Shown in pieces: positions 55,781 to 64,000 of a stretch of DNA of 64,000 nt. The stretch comes from Candidatus Kapaibacterium sp. (lineage in GTDB: Bacteria > Bacteroidota > Ignavibacteria > Kapaibacteriales > UBA2268). The DNA is taken from NCBI GenBank assembly GCA_938031175.1, contig CALHGZ010000004.1:317635-381634 (forward strand), in the 5' to 3' direction. The translations under genes and the position numbers were made by a program. The notes beneath the pieces are model-generated. The model was not told the origin of the DNA and searched no databases. It saw nothing but the letters and a program-made list of their open reading frames with translations. How positions within the stretch are numbered: the stretch's first letter is position 1; each line of letters begins with the position of its first letter.

Positions 55781-55900
55781 ATTTTTCTCCAAAAATTTGT
55801 AAATGATTTAAAAAAGTTATGTAAGTTAATTATAAAAGTAATAAATTGTGATTGAAAATAAAAGAAGCTTATAAAATTTTGATTTAATTGTTGATTTAAA

Positions 55901-56902
55901 ATGGAAGACAAAGAATTTTTTGCATTAGTCAGCGAGGAAATATCGGAAGGTAATTTTCAAAGATATATTGCAAAAAAGAGAATATCAGACTTGCCATCAA
56001 ATGATACCTTAATAAAAGTTCAATATTCAGCACTAAACTATAAAGATGCACTTTCGGCACGAGGACATAAGGGAATAACTCGTCGGTATCCACATACTCC
56101 TGGTATTGATGCTGCTGGCGTTATTATTGAATCTACATCTGAATTCAAACCTGGAGATAAAGTACTTGTTACAGGTTATGACCTCGGTATGAATACATCC
56201 GGTGGTTTTGCTGAATATATCAAAGTGCCACATAATTGGGTCATAAAATTACCTGAACACATTAGCACAGAAGAAGCAATGATTTATGGAACTGCGGGTT
56301 TTACAGCCGGAATTGCAATTTATGAATTAATTAATCATAACGTTTTACCTGAAAGTGGACAAATCCTTGTAACTGGTTCTACTGGTGGTGTTGGATCTTT
56401 GAGTATTGCTCTGTTATCCAATTTAGGATATCACGTAGTTGCAGCAACAAGCAAACCGGAACAATTCGAATTTTTAAGAAAATGCGGTGCAAAAGAAACA
56501 GTAAAATATGATGAGATTATTGACCAAAGCGGTAAACCTTTATTACGTGGACAATGGGCTGGAGCTATTGAAAATATCGGTACACTTGTGTTATCATCAG
56601 TGATTCGCTCGATTAAGCCGCGTGGAGCTGTTGCTATTATTGGAAATGTTACTGGTGATACCTTGCAAACGAGTATCTATCCTTTCATTTTAAGAGGAAT
56701 TAATTTATTAGGGATTGACTCAGCCGAAAGACCTATGGATTATAGAATAAAAATCTGGGACAAATTGTTCAATGATTGGAGATTGAAGAATACATCACAC
56801 TTTGTGAAAAAAATTAATTTCTCTGATTTAAATGAAAACATAGATTTAATGCTTGCCGGAAAACAGATTGGCAAGGTAGTGGTTAAGATATCGGAGCATT
56901 AA
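55901..56902 (+). CDS. Acrylyl-CoA reductase-like quinone oxidoreductase (YhdH/AcuI family)
   Basis: A 333-residue zinc-free medium-chain dehydrogenase/reductase. Marks: VQYSALNYKDALSARGHKGI at the N-terminus, HTPGIDAAGVI, AMIYGTAGFTAGIAIYEL, and the NADP-binding VTGSTGGVGSLSIALLSNLG. YhdH/AcuI enzymes reduce acrylyl-CoA to propionyl-CoA. Absence of the catalytic and structural zinc cysteines fits the family. It is followed 14 bp later by the WG-repeat lipoprotein gene. Confidence 0.9.
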   Translation: MEDKEFFALVSEEISEGNFQRYIAKKRISDLPSNDTLIKVQYSALNYKDALSARGHKGITRRYPHTPGIDAAGVIIESTSEFKPGDKVLVTGYDLGMNTSGGFAEYIKVPHNWVIKLPEHISTEEAMIYGTAGFTAGIAIYELINHNVLPESGQILVTGSTGGVGSLSIALLSNLGYHVVAATSKPEQFEFLRKCGAKETVKYDEIIDQSGKPLLRGQWAGAIENIGTLVLSSVIRSIKPRGAVAIIGNVTGDTLQTSIYPFILRGINLLGIDSAERPMDYRIKIWDKLFNDWRLKNTSHFVKKINFSDLNENIDLMLAGKQIGKVVVKISEH

Positions 56903-56916
56903 TTGATGAGGTAAAT

Positions 56917-57510
56917 GTGAAAAAAATATGTTTTTTAATTTTCCTTTTATTACTCAGTTGTCAGAATGAAAATATTGAAGATATGGAATTTATCCCTTTT
57001 CAAGAGAATAACTTATGGGGCTATAAAAATACCAAAGGGGAAGTAATGATTGAAGCTTTATATTTATATGCTTATGAGTTCAATGAATTTAATATAGCTT
57101 TGGTTGCTGATTTAAAGGGTTGGAAATACATTGACAAATCAGGAACGGAAATAATTAGACCATATCAATATAAAGGTTCACCTGATACATTTAGTCAAGG
57201 ATTAGCCCGCTACAAAGATAAAGGTAAATTTGGATTTTTCAATCAACGAGGTAAAATTGTCATATATGCAATCTATGATTATGTTCAACCATTTAGTGAT
57301 AGTTTGGCGGCGTATTATCAGGGTAAAATTTCATTTATCGAGGATGAAATTTATTTTGATAATGGATTCTGGGGCTTCATTGATATGACTGGTTATGAAG
57401 TAATACCTGCTCAATTCGAAGAAGTTACTGATTTCAAGGGTGGTATAGCTCAAGTTATGATTAGAGGAGATTGGTACACTATAAATAAAAAAGGAAAAAT
57501 AATAAAATAA
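56917..57510 (+). CDS. WG-repeat lipoprotein
   Basis: A 197-residue protein with a lipoprotein signal (FLLLLSCQN, Cys15 or so) and about four WG repeats (KG-W/F-G-Y/F-x-[ND]-x-x-G-K), for example LWGYKNTKGEVMIEALY, GKFGFFNQRGKIVIYAIYD and GFWGFIDMTGYEVIPAQF. WG repeats form beta structures of unknown role and are common in surface proteins of this group. The start is GTG at 56917, with GATGAGG about 4 nt before it. It follows the reductase gene by 14 bp and precedes the OmpA-family gene by 26 bp. Confidence 0.88.
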   Translation: MKKICFLIFLLLLSCQNENIEDMEFIPFQENNLWGYKNTKGEVMIEALYLYAYEFNEFNIALVADLKGWKYIDKSGTEIIRPYQYKGSPDTFSQGLARYKDKGKFGFFNQRGKIVIYAIYDYVQPFSDSLAAYYQGKISFIEDEIYFDNGFWGFIDMTGYEVIPAQFEEVTDFKGGIAQVMIRGDWYTINKKGKIIK

Positions 57511-57536
57511 GTTACCTAAATTACATTAATAAAATA

Positions 57537-59717
57537 ATGAAATATTATAAATATCTCTTTTTTCCCTTTCTGATAATTATATTTTGTATTATTCATTATC
57601 AATTATTTACACAAATTAATTCAGAACCTGTTTCTTCGCCTAAATTTAACCCCCGTCCGTTATTTTATATTGGTGGAACTGTTGCTTATAATTTTAATCG
57701 TATCAGCACCAATTTTAATGAAATACCTAAAGTTGAATTTAGTAATTTCAATATAAATTCAGGGATTGGTAATGGTTTTTCGTATTCTGTAATTTTTAAA
57801 AAGTATTTAGGTGAGAATTTTTTGCTCGATATACAATCCGGCTTAATGGACCATAATGCTATCATATCAGAGAAGCAGGAGATCGGTGTGCAAGATGTGA
57901 GAGAAATTGATAATCCTGAGATAGTAAAACGAGTTCCAGTCAAAGTTGATAAATTATTAGAATCGGTTGTGATAAGTGCCGGATTAGAAGCGACTTTTGG
58001 ATACGAATTATTTGATAATCTTTTTATTTCGGCAGCTGGTAGAGTTGCTTATGCTTTTGCCTCTAGATTTAACTTGACTGAAAAAATTACTGAACCAAGC
58101 AATGTGATATTTTTAAATAATGATGACCATAGGTTTAATTATACTAATGTAAGCATTACAGATAAAAACACATTATTATTCCACGGATTGATTAAAGTGA
58201 ACTATGATATTGAAATAATCTCGTTTTTTAAAGTAAATCCAACTTTAAAATTCTATTTCCCTCTGAACAGTTCATCAAATTCCTTGGGATGGTACACTAA
58301 TTCATTGGTTGCTGGAATTGAATTGATGCTACCAATAATGCCAAAGAAACCAGAACTTAAAGATACACTATTTATAAGAGATACAAATAAAATTGAAATT
58401 GTAGGGCTTGAAAAGAGTAAAATCTACCTTAGCAATCGTTATTCGAAATTAGCTCTTGAAGAAAGGGATGAAGCGAATGTACTCTGGACGGTTGTTTATG
58501 AGACATATACAAAAGAGATACCAAAAAAAGTCAAATTGGAATCAAATTTGGAGCTTATTGGTATTCACGATGATGGTACAAAAGAGAAAAATCCCACAAT
58601 TATCATAGAGGAAATTGAATTTGTTAAAGAGACTATTCCTCTATTGCCATATATATTTTTCCAAGAAGGTGATGCTAACTTAAGTAATACAAATTTGCAT
58701 TTATTGAAACCCGAAGAAACTCAAAACTTTTATGATGATTCACTTAGTCCCAAACCTCTTATAGCCTATACAGAGCTTCTCAATATAGTCGGTTTCAGAA
58801 TGCGAAAATATCCAGATGCATCACTAACTATCACCGGTTGTACTAATAATTTAGGAATAGAAAATAATAATTTCGATCTTTCTAAGATGAGAGCTGAGGT
58901 CATAAAAAAATATCTGACGCAGGTTTGGCAAATTGATGGCAATAGAATTAAAACAATTTATCGTTTGTTACCACAGCAACCAGCAAATAACAGTCATAGG
59001 GATGGGCAGGTGGAAAATCAGAGAGCAGAATTATCTTCAGATCATAAATTACTCCTTTCGCATATTTTTATTCGCTCTGTTACAAAAAAAACAAAAATAC
59101 CAAAGGTTGAAATTTATCCTGAGGTTTCAACCGAAATTGGTCTTAAAGATTGGAGACTGTCTTTGATTCAATCAGGTAAACAAATTCGTAACTATGATGG
59201 CAAAGAAAATTTGCAATCAGTCATAAATTGGAATATATTAGAAGAGCCAATTCCACAGTTAGAAACAAATGTTTATGCGATTTTTACAGCAACAGACAAA
59301 ATTAATCAATCTACACAAGCTGAAACAAGTTGTCAAATACAACATAAACACATAAAATTGAGTGGTGATGATATTAGTGGCGGATGGTTAGTCGAAAAAT
59401 TTTATTTGATTGCACACTTTGCCAGTCCTGATATAATAGCTAATCATCGTTCATTTATTGAACATATTAAAACAAGGATAAAAGCCAATTCTAAAGTTAC
59501 GATTGCTGGATACGCAGACAGAACAGGTACACAAGAAATAAACAAAGAGTTAGCACGCAAAAGAGTAAATCAGATACAGGAAATTCTTCAGGTGAAGGCT
59601 GAAAATTTAAAAAAACTTCCTGTCGGAAGCGAAATACTTATATATGATAATGATTTACCAGAGGGCAGAAGTTATAGTAGGACAATAATGATTATTATAG
59701 AAACTTATAGAAATTGA
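57537..59717 (+). CDS. OmpA-family outer-membrane protein with two OmpA-like domains
   Basis: A 726-residue exported protein. After a signal peptide (about 1-25) comes a predicted eight-strand-like barrel (about 40-260: GGTVAYNFNRI, LESVVISAGLEATFGYELF). A linker then leads to two regions of OmpA/Pal type: the first at about 370-500 (YIFFQEGDANLSN, SLTITGCTNNLGIENNNFDLSKMRAEVIKKYL) and the second at about 620-720 (VTIAGYADRTGTQEINKELARKRVNQI). The second holds the D-R-x-G pattern that contacts peptidoglycan; the first has CTNNLGIE in that place and may be degenerate. It ties the outer membrane to the cell wall. Its stop is adjacent to the uvrB stop. Confidence 0.85.
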   Translation: MKYYKYLFFPFLIIIFCIIHYQLFTQINSEPVSSPKFNPRPLFYIGGTVAYNFNRISTNFNEIPKVEFSNFNINSGIGNGFSYSVIFKKYLGENFLLDIQSGLMDHNAIISEKQEIGVQDVREIDNPEIVKRVPVKVDKLLESVVISAGLEATFGYELFDNLFISAAGRVAYAFASRFNLTEKITEPSNVIFLNNDDHRFNYTNVSITDKNTLLFHGLIKVNYDIEIISFFKVNPTLKFYFPLNSSSNSLGWYTNSLVAGIELMLPIMPKKPELKDTLFIRDTNKIEIVGLEKSKIYLSNRYSKLALEERDEANVLWTVVYETYTKEIPKKVKLESNLELIGIHDDGTKEKNPTIIIEEIEFVKETIPLLPYIFFQEGDANLSNTNLHLLKPEETQNFYDDSLSPKPLIAYTELLNIVGFRMRKYPDASLTITGCTNNLGIENNNFDLSKMRAEVIKKYLTQVWQIDGNRIKTIYRLLPQQPANNSHRDGQVENQRAELSSDHKLLLSHIFIRSVTKKTKIPKVEIYPEVSTEIGLKDWRLSLIQSGKQIRNYDGKENLQSVINWNILEEPIPQLETNVYAIFTATDKINQSTQAETSCQIQHKHIKLSGDDISGGWLVEKFYLIAHFASPDIIANHRSFIEHIKTRIKANSKVTIAGYADRTGTQEINKELARKRVNQIQEILQVKAENLKKLPVGSEILIYDNDLPEGRSYSRTIMIIIETYRN

Positions 59718-61778
59718 TTAACCAGCGGTTTTTCGTTTGAGTTTTTTGCCAGATTCGTTTAATTCTTTTAATCGTGCTATTTCATCACGTAGTTCGGCGG
59801 CTCGTTCGAAATCTAAATTTTTTGCGGCTTCTTTCATTTCAGCAAATAATTGTTCGATTAGTTCATTTCTTTGTTCTTTTGTTAAATATTGAACTAAGGG
59901 TTGCGCTACTTTATGTAGTTTTTTGTTTTCAGTATATTCGATGCGCTTTATTTTACTTGAGTGTATATCAGCAACAGAGGTAGAACTGAGAATTTCTTCC
60001 AATGATTTATAAACTGTTTTGGGATTGATACCCATTTTTTTATTATACTCAATTTGCAATTGCCTTCTTCTGTTTGTTTCATCAATAAAATTTTGCATTG
60101 AACGAGTAATTTTATCGGCATATAGAATGACAACACCATCAATGTTTCGAGCTGTTCTACCTGCAATTTGTAATAAAGAGCGTTCGCTTCTAAGAAAACC
60201 TTCCTTGTCAGCATCTAAAATAGCAACAAGTGATACCTCGGGCAGATCGAGACCCTCCCTTAGCAAATTTACACCAACTAATACATCATATTGACCGATT
60301 CGCAAATCTCTTATTATTTCAACACGTTCAAGTGCATCTATATCAGAATGTATGTATGCTACTTTTATATTTAGATTTTCTAAGTACTCGGCTAAATCTT
60401 CAGACATTCTTTTGGTTAGAGTAGTGACAAGGACTCTTTGATTAGACTTAACCCTTCCGCGGATTTCATTTATGAGGTCATCAATTTGATTTTTAACAGG
60501 TCTTACTGAGACCTCCGGATCAATCAATCCTGTTGGTCTTATAACTTGTTCGACGATGACACCACCAGTTTTTTCAAGTTCATAAGGTCCCGGTGTTGCG
60601 CTCATATAAATACATTGATTAACAAGTGACTCGAACTCTTCAAATTTTAGTGGCCGATTTTCAAGGGCTGAAGGTAATCGGAATCCGTGTTCGACAAGAT
60701 TCATTTTTCTGGAGCGATCGCCATTGTACATTGCCCTCAATTGTGGTATTGTAACGTGACTTTCATCAATGATTAAAAGATAATCTTCTGGGAAATAATC
60801 GAATATGCATTGAGGACGTTCACCAAAATTCCTCCCTGAAAGATGCATTGAGTAATTTTCAATCCCAGAACAGTAACCGACCTCACGCATCATTTCTAAA
60901 TCGAATAATGTGCGCTGTTCGAGTCTTTGAGCTTCAAGTAATTTCCCTTGGGAATTTAATTCTTTTAATCTTTGATATAGCTCCTCACGAATTTTTATCA
61001 TTCCTCGATTTAATTGATCATCAGTTGTTACAAATAGTTTAGCAGGCATTAAATTGATGCTATAAATCGGTTCTATTACTTTACCTGTAAGGGCTTCTAT
61101 GTACATTAGTTTTTCGATTTCATCATCGAAAATCTGGACCCTGATAGCAAGTTCATTCTCATAAGCTGGAATTATATCAATTGTATCACCCCTAACACGG
61201 AATGTACCACGCTTGAAGTCATAGTCATTTCTTTCGTAATACATATCAATGAGGCGTTTAATGAGTGATTTCCTGCTAAGTTGTTGGCCAATATGCATAG
61301 GAAATACGTATGCCATAAAGTCTTCTTTACGTCCGATTGAATAGATACAACTAACGGAAGCTACTATAATTACATCTCTACGTTCTTCAATTAAGGCACT
61401 TGTTGCTCTTAATCTTAATCTGTCAATTTCATCATTGATTGAAAAATCCTTTTCTATATAAGTATCAGTTGAGGGAATATAAGCTTCAGGTTGATAATAA
61501 TCATAATATGATATAAAGTATTCGACCGCATTTTTAGGGAAGAAGCTTTTGAATTCACTATATAACTGGGCTGCAAGTGTTTTATTCGGGGAAATAACAA
61601 GTGTAGGCTTTTGCACTTGATAAATGACATTGGATATTGTAAAGGTTTTACCAGATCCTGTAACTCCGAGAAGAACCTGATGTTTTTGGCCAAGCCTAAT
61701 TCCATCAACCAATTCTTTAATTGCTTTAGGTTGGTCTCCTGCTGGTTCGTAATTGGATACTAATTCAAATTTATCCAC
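59718..61778 (-). CDS. uvrB: UvrABC system protein B
   Basis: A 686-residue excision-repair helicase that loads onto UvrA-marked damage and recruits UvrC. Marks: [35 protein letters not shown] (Walker A), [24 protein letters not shown] (the beta-hairpin), [12 protein letters not shown] (Walker B), SATPGPYE, and the C-terminal UvrC-binding UVR domain ([21 protein letters not shown]). Length is normal. The start is GTG at 61778, giving the usual [14 protein letters not shown]. The stop abuts the convergent OmpA-family gene. Confidence 0.98.
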   Translation of the reverse strand: MDKFELVSNYEPAGDQPKAIKELVDGIRLGQKHQVLLGVTGSGKTFTISNVIYQVQKPTLVISPNKTLAAQLYSEFKSFFPKNAVEYFISYYDYYQPEAYIPSTDTYIEKDFSINDEIDRLRLRATSALIEERRDVIIVASVSCIYSIGRKEDFMAYVFPMHIGQQLSRKSLIKRLIDMYYERNDYDFKRGTFRVRGDTIDIIPAYENELAIRVQIFDDEIEKLMYIEALTGKVIEPIYSINLMPAKLFVTTDDQLNRGMIKIREELYQRLKELNSQGKLLEAQRLEQRTLFDLEMMREVGYCSGIENYSMHLSGRNFGERPQCIFDYFPEDYLLIIDESHVTIPQLRAMYNGDRSRKMNLVEHGFRLPSALENRPLKFEEFESLVNQCIYMSATPGPYELEKTGGVIVEQVIRPTGLIDPEVSVRPVKNQIDDLINEIRGRVKSNQRVLVTTLTKRMSEDLAEYLENLNIKVAYIHSDIDALERVEIIRDLRIGQYDVLVGVNLLREGLDLPEVSLVAILDADKEGFLRSERSLLQIAGRTARNIDGVVILYADKITRSMQNFIDETNRRRQLQIEYNKKMGINPKTVYKSLEEILSSTSVADIHSSKIKRIEYTENKKLHKVAQPLVQYLTKEQRNELIEQLFAEMKEAAKNLDFERAAELRDEIARLKELNESGKKLKRKTAG

Positions 61779-61836
61779 TTAATTTGCCAATTTTTATTAT
61801 CTTAAATTAGAATTTACTATCATCTTTTAAGAATGT

Positions 61837-62607
61837 ATGACGGATGAAAATGAAATTTTGATTGCTAATTCTGTATCAAATAAAAAAATTGATACAAATA
61901 AAATTGCTGCAATATTCATAGGTGTTTTTGCAATTGTAACTGTTATCATATGGCAAATTCCAGGTGGTAACTTTATCTTATATCCATTTACAATATTAGG
62001 AACTTGGTTTCACGAAATGGGACATGGCTTAGCAGCAATTTTCCTTGGGGGTAATTTTATAAAACTTGAGTTATTTCCTGATGGTTCAGGAGTAGCAACG
62101 TATTCGGGTAATTTATTTTTGGGTGATTTAGGTAAAGCTTTTGTTGCTGCCTCAGGTCCACTTGGTCCAACATTTTTCGGTGTTATTTTAATTCTTTCAA
62201 CCAGAAAACAGGAATTGGCAAAATTCGTTCTGATAATTTTATCAATTTTACTAATAATATCTTTAATTCTTTGGATAAGGCCAGTATTTTCTTTTGGATT
62301 CATAATTATCATTCTTTTTTCGATACTTTTTTTTCTTGTCGCATTTTCGAAAAGTTCAAAATTGCAAATTGCTTTTATTTCTTTTTTAGGTGTTCAATCT
62401 ATTATTAGTGTATATAGTTCACTTGATTATTTGTTTTCTCCTTATGGTGATCTTCTGCGTTCAGATACTTATGTAATGCAGGAAATATTACTTTTGCCTT
62501 ATTGGTTCTGGGCGATTCTTATTTTATTAATTTCAACAATTGCATTTTTATATTCATTTAAAATACTATTGTTTACAAAACATAGCAATTACACAAAAAA
62601 TGTATAA
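61837..62607 (+). CDS. M50-family (site-2-protease-like) membrane metallopeptidase
   Basis: A 256-residue polytopic membrane protein. The zinc-binding motif FHEMGHGLAAIFLGG (HExxH) is at about 64-72 in the second helix, followed by GVATYSGN, GDLGKAFVAASGPLGP and several helices. It resembles the M50B-like group found in many bacteria; the usual NxxPxxxLDG second motif is not clear, so the third ligand is open. Its substrate is unknown. It is divergent from uvrB (58 bp) and precedes the S9 peptidase gene by 19 bp. Confidence 0.8.
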   Translation: MTDENEILIANSVSNKKIDTNKIAAIFIGVFAIVTVIIWQIPGGNFILYPFTILGTWFHEMGHGLAAIFLGGNFIKLELFPDGSGVATYSGNLFLGDLGKAFVAASGPLGPTFFGVILILSTRKQELAKFVLIILSILLIISLILWIRPVFSFGFIIIILFSILFFLVAFSKSSKLQIAFISFLGVQSIISVYSSLDYLFSPYGDLLRSDTYVMQEILLLPYWFWAILILLISTIAFLYSFKILLFTKHSNYTKNV

Positions 62608-62626
62608 TAATTATATCGGGAAAGTT

Positions 62627-64000
62627 ATGATTAATCGATCAATAAGATTGATGTTGTTTGTTCTAACATTTGTTCCCTTGAGCTTATTTGCACAAACAAA
62701 AAAGTCAATGACCTTTGAAGATATTCTTAAATTTAAATACATTAGCAATAGTGTTATTTCTGATAGTGGGGATTGGGTTGCTTATACAATAAGTATGGAA
62801 CGTGGTGATCCGGAAACCATTATCAAAAAAGTTGATGATACTTTAGAATATAATGTTAAACAGGGAATCAGACCACTTATCTCTACAAATTCAAAGTGGT
62901 GTGCGTTGTCCTTGATTCCCAATGCAATTGAACGTGAAAATAAAGAAAAAAACAAATTAAAAAATCATTTGAAATTGTTGAATTTGCAAAATGGTAAAGA
63001 GTATGAAATTCAGAATGTTGTATCATATGAATTTTCAAATGATTCGCGTTGGCTCTTATTTAAATTAACTGATGATAACGAGAAAAAATCTGATGATGAT
63101 AAGAAAAGCAAAAAGAAGCTGGGTTTTAAATTAGTATTAAAACATCTGGAAAGTGGTACAGAAATCTTGATATCGGATGTTACTGAATATAAAATTGATA
63201 GTTTAAACAGATATCTATTTTATACCATATCAGATAATAACGGTAAAAGAGATGGAATTTATTATCGGGATTTATTAGCCGAATTTTGTCCTGAATATAC
63301 AATTTACGCCGAGAATAATTTTGGTTTTTCCAATATTTGTTGGTATGCCCAAAACCAAGTGCTTGCATTTCTTTCTTCAAATCTAACTAAAGAAGGTGAG
63401 CCTTATCGTTCATCCTTATGGCTATGGTTCGGAGAAGATAAAATGCTCAAATCAATTTATCCAGCTGAATTAGTCGAAAAAAATTGGTTCATACCTTTCA
63501 AAAATAATTTAAAATGGAACGAAACTGGGAATATTTTATATTTTGGAATGAAACCCGAATCCGAAAGATTTAGAAAAGAAGATCGCAAAATTATTTTTAA
63601 TGATACAAATTTCTACAATATTGATACAATATTGAGCAAAGTTAATTTAAGGATTTGGCATTGGAATGATGATAAAATTATACCACATCAGGAAAAAAAT
63701 TGGGAAAACGAACGAGATAAGATATATTACGCTATATATCGTATGGATTCGGCAAAAGTTATTAGACTTTGTGATACTTTTATGAGCGATATTGAAATTA
63801 CAGATAATGACAGATGGACACTTGGTTACAGTGATAAACCATATCTGAAGGAGATCACTTGGGATGGATGGTATTGGGATATGTATCTTGTAAATCTGAG
63901 GACAGGCGAAAGAAAGCTTATAAACAAGAGAATGCAAAATAAGGGATATTTATCCCCCAATGGATATCTAGTTGCTTACTATAAAGATAGGAATTGGTAT
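62627..64000 (+). CDS. S9-family (prolyl oligopeptidase-like) exported peptidase, 5' part
   Basis: The reading frame starts at ATG 62627 and is open to the right edge (458 codons seen), so the gene is cut off. A signal peptide (MINRSIRLMLFVLTF... to LFAQ) is followed by MTFEDILKFKYISNSVISDSGDWVAYTIS, here the usual opening of a beta-propeller S9 peptidase, and by blade-like segments such as GWYWDMYLVNLRTGERK. The catalytic Ser/Asp/His domain lies outside the window. A lysine/aspartate-rich insert near residue 152 (EKKSDDDKKSKKK) interrupts one blade. It lies 19 bp after the M50 peptidase gene. Confidence 0.75.
   Translation, partial: MINRSIRLMLFVLTFVPLSLFAQTKKSMTFEDILKFKYISNSVISDSGDWVAYTISMERGDPETIIKKVDDTLEYNVKQGIRPLISTNSKWCALSLIPNAIERENKEKNKLKNHLKLLNLQNGKEYEIQNVVSYEFSNDSRWLLFKLTDDNEKKSDDDKKSKKKLGFKLVLKHLESGTEILISDVTEYKIDSLNRYLFYTISDNNGKRDGIYYRDLLAEFCPEYTIYAENNFGFSNICWYAQNQVLAFLSSNLTKEGEPYRSSLWLWFGEDKMLKSIYPAELVEKNWFIPFKNNLKWNETGNILYFGMKPESERFRKEDRKIIFNDTNFYNIDTILSKVNLRIWHWNDDKIIPHQEKNWENERDKIYYAIYRMDSAKVIRLCDTFMSDIEITDNDRWTLGYSDKPYLKEITWDGWYWDMYLVNLRTGERKLINKRMQNKGYLSPNGYLVAYYKDRNWY

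Noticed and set aside
55781-55792. TTG start for the hydroxyacyl-CoA dehydrogenase
   Set aside because: It lies inside the GGAGA ribosome binding site; the ATG at 55780 is correctly spaced from it.

Overview
The window is a dense, AT-rich bacterial chromosome segment holding 54 protein genes that I can support (the first and last are cut by the window edges), four tRNA genes, and no rRNA, CRISPR array, insertion sequence or prophage. The organism looks like a member of the Bacteroidota/Chlorobiota side of the FCB group, perhaps Ignavibacteria or Kapabacteria. The evidence is a PorX-type regulator of type IX secretion (response regulator plus PglZ), several exported proteins with type IX (Por) C-terminal sorting domains, a Bacteroidota-type 'asparagine synthetase B'-like protein and an FlbD-family protein. 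Clear AAGGAG-type ribosome binding sites and one near-consensus TTGACA/TATAAT promoter argue against a typical Bacteroidia or Flavobacteriia genome. The lineage call is inference.

Layout. 0-10 kb: the end of an rRNA methyltransferase, an NlpC/P60 lipoprotein, cdsA, a HAD phosphatase overlapping a membrane histidine kinase, then a minus-strand run of two exported proteins (one IgGFc-binding-like with a predicted barrel, one with a type IX tail), ccmB, and an AsnB-like protein of unknown function. 10-16 kb: maf, plsY, a rhomboid protease, a LipM-like octanoyltransferase, thioredoxin, pterin dehydratase, enolase and a phosphohexomutase. 16-21 kb: a three-gene minus-strand cluster (FemAB-like transferase, glycosyltransferase, EamA transporter) and a Ycf48-like type IX cargo protein. 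21-30 kb: dnaA with a 387-bp AT-rich leader, an HdrD-like iron-sulfur protein, malic enzyme, an apparently exported PepF and tsaE. 30-36 kb: porX, a ClpB that stops after its first ATPase domain, an FlbD-like protein, a probable outer-membrane protein and an RsbW-like ATPase. 36-42 kb: pdxH, a CAP/fibronectin type IX cargo protein, gcvH-accC-accB, two tRNAs, yceI and marR. 42-50 kb: a Dna2-like nuclease-helicase immediately behind recJ, rsgA, two tRNAs and a dihydrouridine synthase whose 3' end lies inside a tRNA gene. 50-64 kb: a threonine-dehydrogenase-type SDR, surface-polysaccharide genes, a NYN nuclease, TPR protein, hydroxyacyl-CoA dehydrogenase, acrylyl-CoA reductase-like protein, WG-repeat lipoprotein, OmpA-family protein, uvrB, an M50 peptidase and the start of an S9 peptidase.

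How it fits together. Most of the window is housekeeping: lipid synthesis (cdsA, plsY, accBC), lipoylation (LipM-like, GcvH), central carbon metabolism (eno, phosphohexomutase, maeB), DNA replication and repair (dnaA, recJ, uvrB, Dna2-like) and tRNA or ribosome maturation (rlmB, tsaE, dus, rsgA). Over this lies an envelope theme of type IX cargo, PorX and polysaccharide enzymes. I did not find a clearly new multi-gene system. The best leads are the truncated clpB, the recJ/Dna2-like pair, the AsnB-like family with its fixed basic tail, a candidate MarR operator before yceI, and the dus/tRNA-Leu overlap.
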